NCBI GenBank assembly: GCA_910577875.1
Contig: CAJTNY010000002.1
Location: forward strand, 54,633 to 118,632
DNA: 64,000 nucleotides
Direction of reading: 5' to 3'
From: an uncultured Christensenella sp.
GTDB taxonomy: Bacteria > Bacillota > Clostridia > Christensenellales > Borkfalkiaceae
Position 1 is the first letter of the stretch, and the number at the start of each line of letters is the position of its first letter. The notes beneath the pieces were generated by a model. It saw nothing but the letters and a program-made list of their open reading frames with translations. It was not told the origin of the DNA and made no database searches. Shown piece by piece: positions 44,393 through 53,893 of the stretch. The position numbers and the translations under genes are program-made.

Positions 44393-45136
44393 CTAAAAAG
44401 TTATTGAAAACTCTGTAAAAGAGGGATAAAAAGCATAGCCGTCGAAATTCAGGGTTTGAACTATATATCCTAAGCGGTTGACTTCGGCAATTGCCGAAAC
44501 CGGGCGGTACGTTGACAGTGTGTAAAGACCGTCTGCGGAATTTAATGCGGGAGCAACGAAAGAAATTTCTTTTACATACGGCTGCTCGCCTGTCACGGTT
44601 CCATCGGGTGCAAAAATTAAATTATAAAATTCCGTGTCTATATAATTTAAGTAAACATCAAGAGTATGTTTATATGAAAGATTTGTGATTTCCATAAACC
44701 CGTTGGGTTTGAAAACGGCGGAAAACCCGGAATTTTTACTGTTTGTTTTATCGTCATACAGAAGTTTGTACGAAGTCTTCTTAATGCTGTAAATGCGGTA
44801 ATTACCGTAACCGCCGCTGCCGCCTGTCTGAGACGAGCAAAACAATAATTTGTCCGCCGCGCCGAAATCGAATGTTTCGATATACGGCGAATATCCGTCT
44901 TCGAGATAAATTTCATAAGGATTGTAATTTTTAAATTTTATCGTTACTTTTAAGTTCGTTATATAGTTTTCGCCTTTTCCCGTCAGAGAGGCGGTTCCCG
45001 AATTTCTGCCGTCAAAAACTTCTATTATTTTAATAGGTTTTATCGTATTTTCCGCAATTGCAAATCTTTTTGACGGCATCGCTGTTACCGATACAGCCAA
45101 GAGCAGGAGAGAAACGTATAAAAAAATATTTTTCAT
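44393..45136 (-). CDS. Secreted protein of unknown function (247 aa)
   Basis: N-terminal signal peptide (MKNIFLYVSLLLLAVSVTAM), then a beta-rich 220-residue domain with no recognised family (GSGGYGNYRIYSIKKTSY, FMEITNLSYKHTLDVYLNY). No lipobox. The start at 45136 begins the signal and sits 6 bases after CATACT, like other leaderless genes here; an in-frame ATG at 45217 would add 27 residues. It is divergent from the glucan locus, so a role at the surface is likely but unproven. Confidence 0.55.
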   Translation of the reverse strand: MKNIFLYVSLLLLAVSVTAMPSKRFAIAENTIKPIKIIEVFDGRNSGTASLTGKGENYITNLKVTIKFKNYNPYEIYLEDGYSPYIETFDFGAADKLLFCSSQTGGSGGYGNYRIYSIKKTSYKLLYDDKTNSKNSGFSAVFKPNGFMEITNLSYKHTLDVYLNYIDTEFYNLIFAPDGTVTGEQPYVKEISFVAPALNSADGLYTLSTYRPVSAIAEVNRLGYIVQTLNFDGYAFYPSFTEFSITF

Positions 45137-45142
45137 ATATAC

Positions 45143-45171
45143 AGTATGTACAATTGCGAATATAGCCATAA
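45143..45171 (-). promoter_or_regulatory. Weak promoter, leaderless, for the secreted protein
   Basis: Minus strand: -10 CATACT (45148-45143) 6 bases before the ATG at 45136; -35 TTATGG (45171-45166) is poor. Confidence 0.35.
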
Positions 45172-45210
45172 AAAAATTTCCACAAAGCCGTAATTTTTTT
45201 GTTTTAGCTC

Positions 45211-45239
45211 TTGACAAGTTAAATAATATATGTTAAAGT
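45211..45239 (+). promoter_or_regulatory. Distal promoter of the glucan locus
   Basis: Perfect -35 TTGACA (45211-45216), 17-bp spacer, -10 TAAAGT (45234-45239, 4 of 6). It would give a leader of about 270 nt that contains both operators. The gene-free stretch 45137-45515 holds this promoter, a proximal one and two operators. Confidence 0.5.
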
Positions 45240-45341
45240 GTTAATACTTAAAGAAATTTGAGAAATTATTACAAACGGTTCTTTTCTTTCAAATCAGTGT
45301 TAAAAAAACGCCGAAAGGGAAGAACATTTTGAATTTTTTAA

Positions 45342-45371
45342 TAGATTAAACGGTTAACTGAACTTTATAAT
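45342..45371 (+). promoter_or_regulatory. Proximal promoter overlapped by LacI-type operator 1
   Basis: -10 TATAAT at 45366-45371 with a poor -35 (TAGATT, 45342-45347). The operator core TTAAACGGTTAA (45346-45357) fills the spacer, so a bound repressor would block polymerase. The core has the central CG and inverted arms of LacI/GalR-family sites. Confidence 0.55.
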
Positions 45372-45415
45372 AGCAAAAAATCAAAAAATAGCGGAAAAGT
45401 TTTTTAATTTCGTTT

Positions 45416-45433
45416 AAGTTAAACGGTTAACTT
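45416..45433 (+). promoter_or_regulatory. LacI-type operator 2
   Basis: 18-bp near-palindrome AAGTTAAACGGTTAACTT, the best of the three sites. Its centre is 73 bp from that of operator 1, close to seven helical turns, so a looped complex is possible. The regulator is probably the LacI-family protein encoded at 51375. Confidence 0.65.
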
Positions 45434-45515
45434 AGGTTAAAACGACGATGTTTATGAAAAAATTAATTTAAAATTTTTTCTTTGACATAAAAACAATAAA
45501 AAGCGAGGAATTTGT

Positions 45516-47654
45516 ATGAAGAACAAAAAACTACTGGCGGCGCTTGCGACGTTGACGCTCGGCGGAGCGACGGCGATAGGAGCGCTTACAGGCTGTGCGC
45601 ACACGCACTCGTACTCGGACAAATGGAGCAGTGACGATAAGGGACATTGGTATGTTGCTACCTGCGACGATTTGAAAGAGGGTGACGAGGATTATAAGAA
45701 AGACTACGCTCCGCACGTTTGGGGCAATGACGACGAATGCGACGTTTGCCATTATGTAAGAACGCCTATAGTAACCGAGTTCACGGTTACTCTGAACGTG
45801 GGGGGGGGTACGCTTGGTAGCGGTACGCCCGCCGTAATGACCACCGTTAACGGAAAACTTTTAAATCTTCCTACGCCTTCGGCGCCCAAGGGCAAAGAGT
45901 TCAAAGGCTGGTATACTGCCGCAACCGGCGGTGTAAAGATTGATACCGCATACACGTTTACGGGCGAGGAAAAGAACGTTACAATCTATGCTCAATATGA
46001 AGATGAAAAAGTCGTTGCTTATACGATAACTCTGAATGCGAACGGCGGTACGCTTAAAGGCGAGTCTACGGTTAAGACTGTCGACGGAAAATTATCCAAG
46101 CTTCCCGAAGCTCCTGCGGCTGCCGAACCCGAACTGACTTTCGACGGCTGGTACAGCTCTAAAGACGGTGGCGATGAGATTACGTTAGAAACGGTATTCG
46201 ATAAGGATACGACGATTTACGCGCATTGGAGAGCTACGGACGGAATTTATACCAAGGAAGGTGAGTTGATAGAAGCGCTCGAATGGGTTACTCCGAGCGA
46301 TTCCGCTAAGAAACAGTACGGCGGAACAGGCATCGAACTCGATGCGGGCGACGTATTCGTAATAAAAGTAGAAGGTACGGTTTTAACGCATACGGCAGGC
46401 TCGCTCGAACTTTGGACTGCGAGCGGCTGTCACGGTATCGACTTTAATCAGGCGGATGGAGCGTTCACGGTAAAACCCGGTAACGCCAGAGCGTTTGATA
46501 TCTATGCTAAGTATTACGACGACAATACGCCTTGCTGGTCGATTTATATAAGCGACGGACTTAAAGACGAACTGCACGCAGGCGGCGCATATCTTGTCGG
46601 CGGCGGCTGGCAGGGCGCGAGCTGGGAAATTACCGCTGAAAACTACATTGACCCAGACAACGGAATTACGGTAACTCTTTCGGCTGACGCCGACTTTAAA
46701 ATTACCGACTGTCTCGATGTTACTGATGGTGAAAACAGAGGTTGGAAATATAACAACCCGAAATATTACGCGGTCAAAGACAATACCGCAGGCTATCTCA
46801 ACTTTGCAAACGTAGGAGCGGCGGGCAATGTAAAAGTAATTACCCCCGGCGAGTATACGATAGTTGCAGAGGGCGAAGGCGATAATATTAAATTTGTGTT
46901 CATCCCCGCAGAGGGACTCGAACCCGCTCCCGTAGAGGATAAGTTCGTTAAAGACGGATATTATCTGGCGGGCGATTTCGAAGCAGATGCCTGGAAAGTA
47001 AAAGAAGGTTTATATGTAGACCCCGATAGCGGACTTACCGTAACCTTTAAAAAAGGTGCGCAGTTCCAGATTATCCGCTGTAAAGACGGTGTAACGGGAG
47101 AAGCCGCTTGGGAATATGCTTCGGCGTCGTATTACAGAATGGCGGAAGGCAAGGAAGAAGGCTACATAGATATTACCAACAGCGGCAACAAATCGGCGCT
47201 TACTGCGGGAGAGTATACTATTACGCTTGACAGCAGCGGAGAAACTACTGTATTTGTAATTACTCCTGCGGCAGGCTTACAGCCTGACACGGAGGAAACC
47301 GTTCTCCATTATTATATAAAGGGAAGCAAAGTTACCAATAATTGGCAACAGCTCAAAGGCGATGAGTACGAACTTAAAGAGACGGCCGTCGGCTCCGGAA
47401 TATATAAAATGACGATAGAAATGGAAGCGGACGATCAGTTTATGTTCTATTCCGAGAACGTCGGTGTGGGTTCCGGCACTGTGTCGAGTAGCAATAAAGA
47501 AATAAAGTTTCAGCATGTAGTTGACGGTACCAGCTGTGTTGTTAATGCTGGTGGTAACATAAAAACCGTGGCAGCAGGAACGTATACTTTCTTGTTCGAT
47601 TCCTCGACGGAAAAGCTTACGGTAACTTTCGTTGCCGCCGCTGAAGCTGAGTAA
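45516..47654 (+). CDS. Surface lipoprotein with B-repeats and starch-binding-like modules (712 aa)
   Basis: Probable glucan-binding surface protein. Lipoprotein-type signal (MKNKKLLAALATLTLGG, lipobox LTGC), a His-containing linker, then two Listeria/Bacteroides-type B-repeats (about 90-150 and 165-240; GKEFKGWYTAATGG and LTFDGWYSSKDGG). After a divergent domain come two homologous modules (GAYLVGGGWQGASWEI near 365; GYYLAGDFEADAWKV near 485) and a third-type end module (YYIKGSKVTNNWQQL near 600). These resemble carbohydrate-binding modules of surface starch systems. A run of nine G (45800-45808) lies in the first B-repeat. Good site GAGGAA before the ATG; next gene is an amylase. Confidence 0.75.
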   Translation: MKNKKLLAALATLTLGGATAIGALTGCAHTHSYSDKWSSDDKGHWYVATCDDLKEGDEDYKKDYAPHVWGNDDECDVCHYVRTPIVTEFTVTLNVGGGTLGSGTPAVMTTVNGKLLNLPTPSAPKGKEFKGWYTAATGGVKIDTAYTFTGEEKNVTIYAQYEDEKVVAYTITLNANGGTLKGESTVKTVDGKLSKLPEAPAAAEPELTFDGWYSSKDGGDEITLETVFDKDTTIYAHWRATDGIYTKEGELIEALEWVTPSDSAKKQYGGTGIELDAGDVFVIKVEGTVLTHTAGSLELWTASGCHGIDFNQADGAFTVKPGNARAFDIYAKYYDDNTPCWSIYISDGLKDELHAGGAYLVGGGWQGASWEITAENYIDPDNGITVTLSADADFKITDCLDVTDGENRGWKYNNPKYYAVKDNTAGYLNFANVGAAGNVKVITPGEYTIVAEGEGDNIKFVFIPAEGLEPAPVEDKFVKDGYYLAGDFEADAWKVKEGLYVDPDSGLTVTFKKGAQFQIIRCKDGVTGEAAWEYASASYYRMAEGKEEGYIDITNSGNKSALTAGEYTITLDSSGETTVFVITPAAGLQPDTEETVLHYYIKGSKVTNNWQQLKGDEYELKETAVGSGIYKMTIEMEADDQFMFYSENVGVGSGTVSSSNKEIKFQHVVDGTSCVVNAGGNIKTVAAGTYTFLFDSSTEKLTVTFVAAAEAE

Positions 47655-47685
47655 AAAAAGATAAAGTAAGAATTAAAATTTTGTG

Positions 47686-47717
47686 TCCAAGGCTCTGTCG
47701 GAAGGCAGGGCTTTGGA
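47686..47717 (+). other. Hairpin between lipoprotein and amylase genes
   Basis: 14-bp imperfect stem (47686-47699 with 47704-47717, wobble pairs) around GGAA. It is not followed by a clean T run; it may protect the upstream mRNA 3' end or act as a partial terminator. Confidence 0.45.
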
Positions 47718-47760
47718 GCAAAAGTTTTCCGGCTTTTTAAGCCTTGAATTGTTTAAAGTA

Positions 47761-47772
47761 TTAAGCGGTTAA
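47761..47772 (+). promoter_or_regulatory. LacI-type operator 3
   Basis: TTAAGCGGTTAA, matching the core of operators 1 and 2 at 11 of 12 bases, 21 bases before the amylase ATG. Confidence 0.5.
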
Positions 47773-47792
47773 TTAAAAATGATGAGGTTTAT

Positions 47793-50426
47793 ATGAAAAA
47801 GAAAAGTCTTCTGAGCGTTATAATAGCGTTCGCAATGCTATTATGTATAGTTTTGCCTGCCTGTAACGGTTGTAATTCTAAGACGGCGTCCGAGTACACC
47901 GTGTCTTTCGACGTGGGCAGCGAAGCGAGCGCGGCGGGAGTATCCGCTCCCGAAACCCAGACGATAAAGGCGGGAGAAAAGGCGGTGCAGCCCACTGTTG
48001 ATGCGTGGGAAGGTCACACGCTGACAGGTTGGTATAACGGTTCCGATAAATGGGATTTTTCTCAGGATACAGTCAATTCTGATTTGAAATTAAAGGCGTC
48101 CTGGAACGCGGGAATCGACGCGGACACGGCAAGGCGCTATGAAGAAAATTTAACCTGGGGCGAACCCGGGCATATGTATATACATTACTTGCGCGCCGAG
48201 CATTCGGTTACGGAGCAGGGTATGGTAAATTCCGCTTCCGCTCCCGACTATTCCGCGCAGATAAATTCGTCAATTTACGGCGACTGGGGGCTTTGGGTAT
48301 GGGACTATTTTCCTAACAGCACCGAAGGCAGAGCGTTCTATCCTATGAAGATAGACGAGTCCGGCGCCGTCTATGATATAGATTTAAAGGCTTCTTACAG
48401 CGACGGGGGCTGGGATGAATCTACCCGCGACGATAAGGGGCTTACCATAACTTACGACGGTACGTCAATACTTGGAATTCAGGTTTATTCGGCTGACAGC
48501 CGAATAAACGGTACTGGTTTCTGGGTAAACGACGGGGGCGACGTATACGTCGAACTTGCGGAATCAAAGCGCGCCAAAGGCGATTATCACTGGTTCGTGA
48601 CGCAGGGCTCCGTAGGCAACGGTTCGGCGACTTTTACGAACTTCGAGGTTAACGACCCGTATGAGGGACTCGAACCCGGTTCTGCGGTTACCAAATACGA
48701 CGTTGTATCCAATAAAGGCAACAATAACGTTTACGCGCAGCAGCCCGTTGCGGAAGGTTGGGAAGAAAACAGCGTTGGTTATCAAGTGTTCATTGCGTCG
48801 TTTGCCGACGGCAACGGCGACGGTATGGGCGATTTGAGGGGCGTTATAAATAAACTCGATTATCTTTCCGAGCTCGGTGTAGATACGCTTTGGCTTACTC
48901 CGTTCCAGACGTCTAATTCGTATCACGGGTACGATATAATGGATTATTTTACGGTCGACACGAGATTCGGAACGATTGACGACTATCGGGAACTGCTTTT
49001 CAAGGCGCATCAGAAGGGTATGAAAGTTCTTATGGACTTTGTTTTAAACCACACGTCTATTTCGAATCCTTGGTTCGTCAAATCGCAGAACCTTGTCAAA
49101 GAAACGATAAAACTTCCCGACGGCACGAAAAAAGAAATCGATTACCGTAATTTCTATACGTGGCAGAACGAAGAGTATGTTCAGTCTATAAAAAATCCGG
49201 CGGCAAAGGCTCAATGGTTTAAAGATTCGAACGGATATTATTTCTATTCGAGTTTCGGCTCGTCTATGCCTGAACTCAACTTTGACTATCAGGCGACGCG
49301 CGACGCTATTTTGGACGTAGCGCTCTATTGGATGAGTTTCGGGCTTGACGGTTTCCGTCTCGATGCGGTAAAGCATATTTATATGGCAAACGAAAGCCGC
49401 GACAGTTCCGACAGGGTTGTAACCGATATATCCGCCGACGGCGATTATTCGTTCGATATGAAAAAGAACGCCCACTTCTTCACGGAGTTCAATGCAAAGC
49501 TTAAAGCAAGCTATCCCAACGCGCTTCTTCTGGGCGAAAACTTTAACGGCGACCCTATGAATCTCGCTGGTATGTATGAAGGTTTGGATTCGCAATTCAA
49601 TTTCAATTGGTATTACGATTCAACTTACGCGCTCAATAGCATTGCGACCGCGACGACTTCTACCGTGAGAAGCGAAAACGCTAAAAAAATTATGAACCAA
49701 TACGCGGCGGCGCAGTTCGACTTTTCACTTTTCAGAAAAGATTATATAGACGGCGTGTTCACGTCGAATCACGACGTTCAGCGTGCTCGCGATAAATTAT
49801 TTAAAACGGACGCAGGCGTTCCGCTTTCGTCTAAGCGCGGCGATGTGAATTGGAATTTATCTGAAAATCTTGCAAAACTTTGGGGCGGAATGTGTCTGAC
49901 CGTTCCCGGGCTTACCTGGATATACAACGGCGACGAGCTCGGTATGTTCGGAACAAAAACTGCAAATCCTGCGGGAGACAGCTCGGGTCATGAGGACAGG
50001 TGGTACCGCCAGCCGATGAAATGGACCAAAGACGTAGCGGGAAGTAGTGCCAACTGTAATTATCAGATCGGTTTCAATAACTATACGATGAAGTGGGATT
50101 CGCTTAATATGCAGCTTGACGGCGTAGAAGAACAGCGCGCGGACGTCGGTTCTGTATTTAATTCATACAAATCTTTAATAAAAATCCGCAAAGAAAATCC
50201 TGTTTTGTCGAGAGGTAAAGTTGTTAACCGTTACACGGCAGGCTCGGTTATATGCTATTCCGTTTGCGACTCAGAGAACGAAATACTCGTTTATGTCAAC
50301 GCGGGCACAAACGATGCTGTTTGTAACTATATTGTTCCAGAAGGCGCAAGTCGTCTGTACGGCAACGGCTTGACGGGTTCGGGAAGATTTCCTGCAATGT
50401 CAATGCATATTTACAGGGTTAAATAA
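47793..50426 (+). CDS. Extracellular alpha-amylase lipoprotein, GH13 (877 aa)
   Basis: Cuts starch or related alpha-glucans at the cell surface. Lipoprotein signal (MKKKSLLSVIIAFAM, lipobox LPAC), one B-repeat-like module (about 30-105; GHTLTGWYNGSDKW), a beta-rich domain (about 120-300), then the GH13 barrel from about 325. Catalytic set: region I DFVLNHTS, nucleophile D524 in GFRLDAVKH, acid/base E582 in LLGENF, and D661 in TSNHDVQR. The protein is full length and active-looking. Operator 3 precedes it. Confidence 0.9.
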   Translation: MKKKSLLSVIIAFAMLLCIVLPACNGCNSKTASEYTVSFDVGSEASAAGVSAPETQTIKAGEKAVQPTVDAWEGHTLTGWYNGSDKWDFSQDTVNSDLKLKASWNAGIDADTARRYEENLTWGEPGHMYIHYLRAEHSVTEQGMVNSASAPDYSAQINSSIYGDWGLWVWDYFPNSTEGRAFYPMKIDESGAVYDIDLKASYSDGGWDESTRDDKGLTITYDGTSILGIQVYSADSRINGTGFWVNDGGDVYVELAESKRAKGDYHWFVTQGSVGNGSATFTNFEVNDPYEGLEPGSAVTKYDVVSNKGNNNVYAQQPVAEGWEENSVGYQVFIASFADGNGDGMGDLRGVINKLDYLSELGVDTLWLTPFQTSNSYHGYDIMDYFTVDTRFGTIDDYRELLFKAHQKGMKVLMDFVLNHTSISNPWFVKSQNLVKETIKLPDGTKKEIDYRNFYTWQNEEYVQSIKNPAAKAQWFKDSNGYYFYSSFGSSMPELNFDYQATRDAILDVALYWMSFGLDGFRLDAVKHIYMANESRDSSDRVVTDISADGDYSFDMKKNAHFFTEFNAKLKASYPNALLLGENFNGDPMNLAGMYEGLDSQFNFNWYYDSTYALNSIATATTSTVRSENAKKIMNQYAAAQFDFSLFRKDYIDGVFTSNHDVQRARDKLFKTDAGVPLSSKRGDVNWNLSENLAKLWGGMCLTVPGLTWIYNGDELGMFGTKTANPAGDSSGHEDRWYRQPMKWTKDVAGSSANCNYQIGFNNYTMKWDSLNMQLDGVEEQRADVGSVFNSYKSLIKIRKENPVLSRGKVVNRYTAGSVICYSVCDSENEILVYVNAGTNDAVCNYIVPEGASRLYGNGLTGSGRFPAMSMHIYRVK

Positions 50427-50439
50427 GGGGGGAACCGTA

Positions 50440-51318
50440 ATGAAAAAGATTTTGGCTTTGGCTCTTACAAGTATACTCTTGGCAGGTGTTTCAGGCGTTG
50501 CGGTTTCCGCAAGCGCGTCGGACGGTTCTGTTTCTTCGTCCGCAAGCGCGAATGCCGTTTATCTCGTACCTGGTACTTATTTCGAAGAGGGAAGAAAGAT
50601 TGAAAATGTCATAGCTTCGGGCGCCGAAAAATTAAGCGCCGAGGAAAACCTTGCAATTTTCACTGAAAACGCATATCTTTGTACTTTGGCGGAGGGAGAA
50701 GAACTTCCTCTGCCGTCAAGCGCCAGAACGGATAAAGACGGCAATTTGTATTCGTTTAACGGCTGGTGGACGATTGTAGATGCTACCGTTACGTATTTTG
50801 ATGAAATGCCTGCTGTTTCGGAAAAGATGTTTCTTTATGCAGACTGGCGTGCCGATCTTTCACAGCGCAGGGACCCCGTCGCGCCCGAAGATGTTCCAGA
50901 TGTATTGCCCAAACATTATATGTCTGTAAAGCGCGCGTCGACAGGCGAAAGCGAAATAATAACTCTGAATATAGCGGGTACGGACGTTCCGAACGCATAC
51001 GACCTTGGATACGGCGCGCCTGTGCAAATTTATAACGACTGGTTCGAACTTAATCCCGATGACGAGATAACCGTATTTACGGCAGGAATAGACGGTTCCG
51101 AAGAAGCGGAAAAAGCGCCTGTTTCCCTCGGCGGAAAAAGTAGTATAACGCTGGAAGCAAGCGCTATGGAAAACAACGATACCGCAGATTATCTTGAAAA
51201 AGCCGAATCTGGCGATAAAGTCGTATGTACGGCTAAAAAGTCCGCGCATTATAAAATTTACATAAAATTTTACGATACGGGCAGTACGATGACCATCTAT
51301 ATGCAGCCCAAAGATTAA
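50440..51318 (+). CDS. Secreted protein of the glucan locus, unknown function (292 aa)
   Basis: Signal peptide (MKKILALALTSILLAGVSG), Ser-rich linker, then a B-repeat-like piece with YSFNGWWTIVDATVTYF and MFLYADWRADLSQ, and a C-terminal beta-domain with YNDWFELNPDDEITVF and HYKIYIKFYDTGSTMTIY. The latter resembles the divergent domain of the 712-residue lipoprotein upstream (IYAKYYDDNTPCWSIYI), so it probably binds the same glucans. No lipobox and no membrane anchor. It starts 13 bases after the amylase gene, with site AAGGGGGGA. Confidence 0.6.
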   Translation: MKKILALALTSILLAGVSGVAVSASASDGSVSSSASANAVYLVPGTYFEEGRKIENVIASGAEKLSAEENLAIFTENAYLCTLAEGEELPLPSSARTDKDGNLYSFNGWWTIVDATVTYFDEMPAVSEKMFLYADWRADLSQRRDPVAPEDVPDVLPKHYMSVKRASTGESEIITLNIAGTDVPNAYDLGYGAPVQIYNDWFELNPDDEITVFTAGIDGSEEAEKAPVSLGGKSSITLEASAMENNDTADYLEKAESGDKVVCTAKKSAHYKIYIKFYDTGSTMTIYMQPKD

Positions 51319-51374
51319 AAATCTGATTGCTTTAAGTTTGAATTTCGGAAACTGAACAGGACGTGAATTTTAAT

Positions 51375-52172
51375 ATGGAAAAAATAACAATAAAAGACAT
51401 AGCGCGTTTAGCCGGTGTGTCGGTAGCGACTGTTTCGTACATAATCAACGGAATTCACGAGGAAAGATACACTCAGGAAACGAAGAATAAAGTATTACAG
51501 ATAGTAAATCTTTATAACTTCCGTCCCTCACGCCTTGCACAGTCGCTTGCACTCAGCAAGAGTCGTAACATTATTATATTGATGGAAAAACACCGAACGG
51601 TCTTGCAAAAAGCAGAAAGTTATGATTTTTTAAGATTGCTCGGCAAAACGTTTGAAAGGTGCGGTTTCAACCTTATTATGCGCACTTATCTCGAAGAAAC
51701 GAAGGTAGATACCGCCGACGCTATAATTTGCGTGGGAATGGAAGAGGAAAAATTCCGCCGTCTCGCGAAAGAGAATTTCGTACCATTTTTGGCCGTAGAC
51801 GGAAAAATTCGCGACGAACTGTTTTTTCAGGTTTATCAGGACTTTTCGTATGTCGTCAAAAGCGGTGAGAAGGAGTTCGGTAAAGGTAATTTTTCTATCG
51901 TTCTTCTCGATATGTACAATGAAACGCTCAAACAGGAGATAAGAGAACTCGCTTCCGATGTGGTTTTCTTATACGGAAACGACTGTAATAAAATACCCGA
52001 AGGTAATATCGTTACGGTAAATTCTTCGCTGAAAGAAATTGCGGAAATACACGGTAGAAACGTGCATTTAGTCCCATCTAACACCCAGAACAAAATCGAC
52101 GCGCTTATCGATTGTTTCAATATGGCTACGGAGCGTGTGCAGGGAATGGTGCACACGATGCTTGTAAAGTAA
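51375..52172 (+). CDS. LacI/GalR-family regulator (265 aa)
   Basis: Likely local regulator of the glucan locus. N-terminal LacI helix-turn-helix (ITIKDIARLAGVSVATVSY) and hinge (NFRPSRLAQSLALS). The sensor part is only about 205 residues, shorter than the usual 270 and with weak similarity to periplasmic-binding folds, so ligand binding may differ. Start at ATG 51375; a GTG at 51363 is too near the AGGA site. Sits between the surface genes and the uptake genes. Confidence 0.85.
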   Translation: MEKITIKDIARLAGVSVATVSYIINGIHEERYTQETKNKVLQIVNLYNFRPSRLAQSLALSKSRNIIILMEKHRTVLQKAESYDFLRLLGKTFERCGFNLIMRTYLEETKVDTADAIICVGMEEEKFRRLAKENFVPFLAVDGKIRDELFFQVYQDFSYVVKSGEKEFGKGNFSIVLLDMYNETLKQEIRELASDVVFLYGNDCNKIPEGNIVTVNSSLKEIAEIHGRNVHLVPSNTQNKIDALIDCFNMATERVQGMVHTMLVK

Positions 52173-52177
52173 AGATT

Positions 52178-53875
52178 ATGAATAAATTCGCTCTGTTTCA
52201 TCAACCTGAAAGCAGGTTTGCATATGCTACCGCGGACAACGGACTTACGGTTATTTTACGCGCGTCTGCGGACGATAATTTGACGGTTGAAATACTGTAT
52301 AACAATAAATACGACTTTACAAAAAAAAGGTCTGTCGTTATTATGCAAAGGTGCGCTGTCGACGGGATTTTCGCCTATTACAGAGTGAAGCTTAAATTTT
52401 CCGACGCACGGTTTGCTTATATTTTCCGTATTACGGAAAATGATAAGGTTTATTATTATTCCGAAGAAGGCTTGTCCACGGATTACAACTTCGAATGCGC
52501 ATATTATACGTTTTTTCAGTTTCCTTATATAAATAGCGTAGACGTAATGCCCGTTGTTGATTGGACGCGCGAAGCTGTGTTTTATCAGATTTTCGTAGAC
52601 AGATTTGCGCGTGGAAACGTCGTGAAAGACGATAGTTATATTAATACGCGTTGGGACGGAGAAATCGACAGGTATTCGTTTACGGGCGGAGATTTATGCG
52701 GCGTCAGAGAAAAACTTCCGTATTTGAAAAGTATGGGCATAAACGCAATATATTTAACGCCAGTTTTTCTTTCTCCGACAAATCATAAGTACAACATAAC
52801 CGATTATCTTGCGGTTGACCCGCAGTTTGGCGGAGACGGTGAACTGAAAGCTTTTTTAGTTTCGGCGAAAAAACTCGGCATAAAAGTTGTTATCGACACT
52901 GTATTCAATCATTGCGACGTGAGCCATAAGCGTTTTCGCGACGTTTTGGAAAAGGGACGAAAATCGAAATATTATAATTGCTTTATTATAGACGGAGATT
53001 ACCCCGACGTGTCAATGGGTAATTATGCGTACTTTGCCGATTGTAAGTATATGCCAAAGTGGAACACTAACGATGCCGAAACGCGAAAATATCTTATAGA
53101 TATAGCTCTCGCTTATCTTAATATAGGCTTTGACGGTTTGCGTTTAGATGTCGCTGACGAAATTTCTCATGAAATGTGGCGGCAGTTGCGTAAGGAAGTG
53201 AAGAATAAATTCCCCGAAGCGCTTATTTTGGGCGAAATATGGCACGAGAGCGAACAATGGCTTAAAGGCGACCAGTTAGACGGGGTTATGAATTTTAAAC
53301 TTCAAAAGATACTCGTCGATTATTTCGGTCTTAACCCGATAACGGCAGAAAGGGCGTCCGAGAGAATGAACGGTTTGCTTATGAAAAATACAGAACAGGC
53401 AAACGCAATGGCGCTTAACTTTTTAGACAATCACGACACGCCGCGCTTTCTTCGCTTTGCAGGCGGAAATTCAGACAAAGTGTTATGTGCGCTGTGCGCG
53501 ATGATTATGTATCCGGGAATGCCCTGTATTTTCTACGGTACGGAATTGCCTCTGGATGGCGGCGGGGACCCCGATTGCCGTAAAACTTTTGATTGGACGT
53601 TTACGGATTCTAACGAACAATATGCGGAAGCTTATAAACAAATTATTGCATTGAAAGGCTTAAGCCCGTTGTGCGGAGGAGAGTGTGAAATTTCGGCTGA
53701 CGGCGGTTTGCTAAAAATCGCCAGAACGAAAGACATTGAAAAAATCACGGCGTATTTCAATACTAGCGGCAAAGATATAAAGCTTGCGCAAATCGGCGAA
53801 ACAATATTTACACTTAATTGCGATAATGACAGAATATTCGATAACGGAGCTGTCGTTATAAAAAATATCTTATAA
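52178..53875 (+). CDS. Intracellular GH13 neopullulanase/cyclomaltodextrinase-like enzyme (565 aa)
   Basis: Hydrolyses imported maltodextrins; no signal peptide, so cytoplasmic. N-terminal beta-domain (about 1-120) as in cyclomaltodextrinases and neopullulanases, then the barrel starting VFYQIFVDRFARG. Catalytic residues: region I DTVFNHCD, nucleophile D324 in GLRLDVADE, acid/base E353 in LGEIWHES, D420 in FLDNHDTPR. Start at ATG 52178, 5 bases after the regulator stop; a longer frame would overlap that gene. Confidence 0.88.
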   Translation: MNKFALFHQPESRFAYATADNGLTVILRASADDNLTVEILYNNKYDFTKKRSVVIMQRCAVDGIFAYYRVKLKFSDARFAYIFRITENDKVYYYSEEGLSTDYNFECAYYTFFQFPYINSVDVMPVVDWTREAVFYQIFVDRFARGNVVKDDSYINTRWDGEIDRYSFTGGDLCGVREKLPYLKSMGINAIYLTPVFLSPTNHKYNITDYLAVDPQFGGDGELKAFLVSAKKLGIKVVIDTVFNHCDVSHKRFRDVLEKGRKSKYYNCFIIDGDYPDVSMGNYAYFADCKYMPKWNTNDAETRKYLIDIALAYLNIGFDGLRLDVADEISHEMWRQLRKEVKNKFPEALILGEIWHESEQWLKGDQLDGVMNFKLQKILVDYFGLNPITAERASERMNGLLMKNTEQANAMALNFLDNHDTPRFLRFAGGNSDKVLCALCAMIMYPGMPCIFYGTELPLDGGGDPDCRKTFDWTFTDSNEQYAEAYKQIIALKGLSPLCGGECEISADGGLLKIARTKDIEKITAYFNTSGKDIKLAQIGETIFTLNCDNDRIFDNGAVVIKNIL

Positions 53876-53893
53876 AATCAGGAGGAAATTTTT

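Noticed and set aside
45273..45280. Fourth LacI-type site AAACGGTT before the glucan locus
   Set aside because: Only the central part matches; the arms do not form the inverted repeat of the other three sites.
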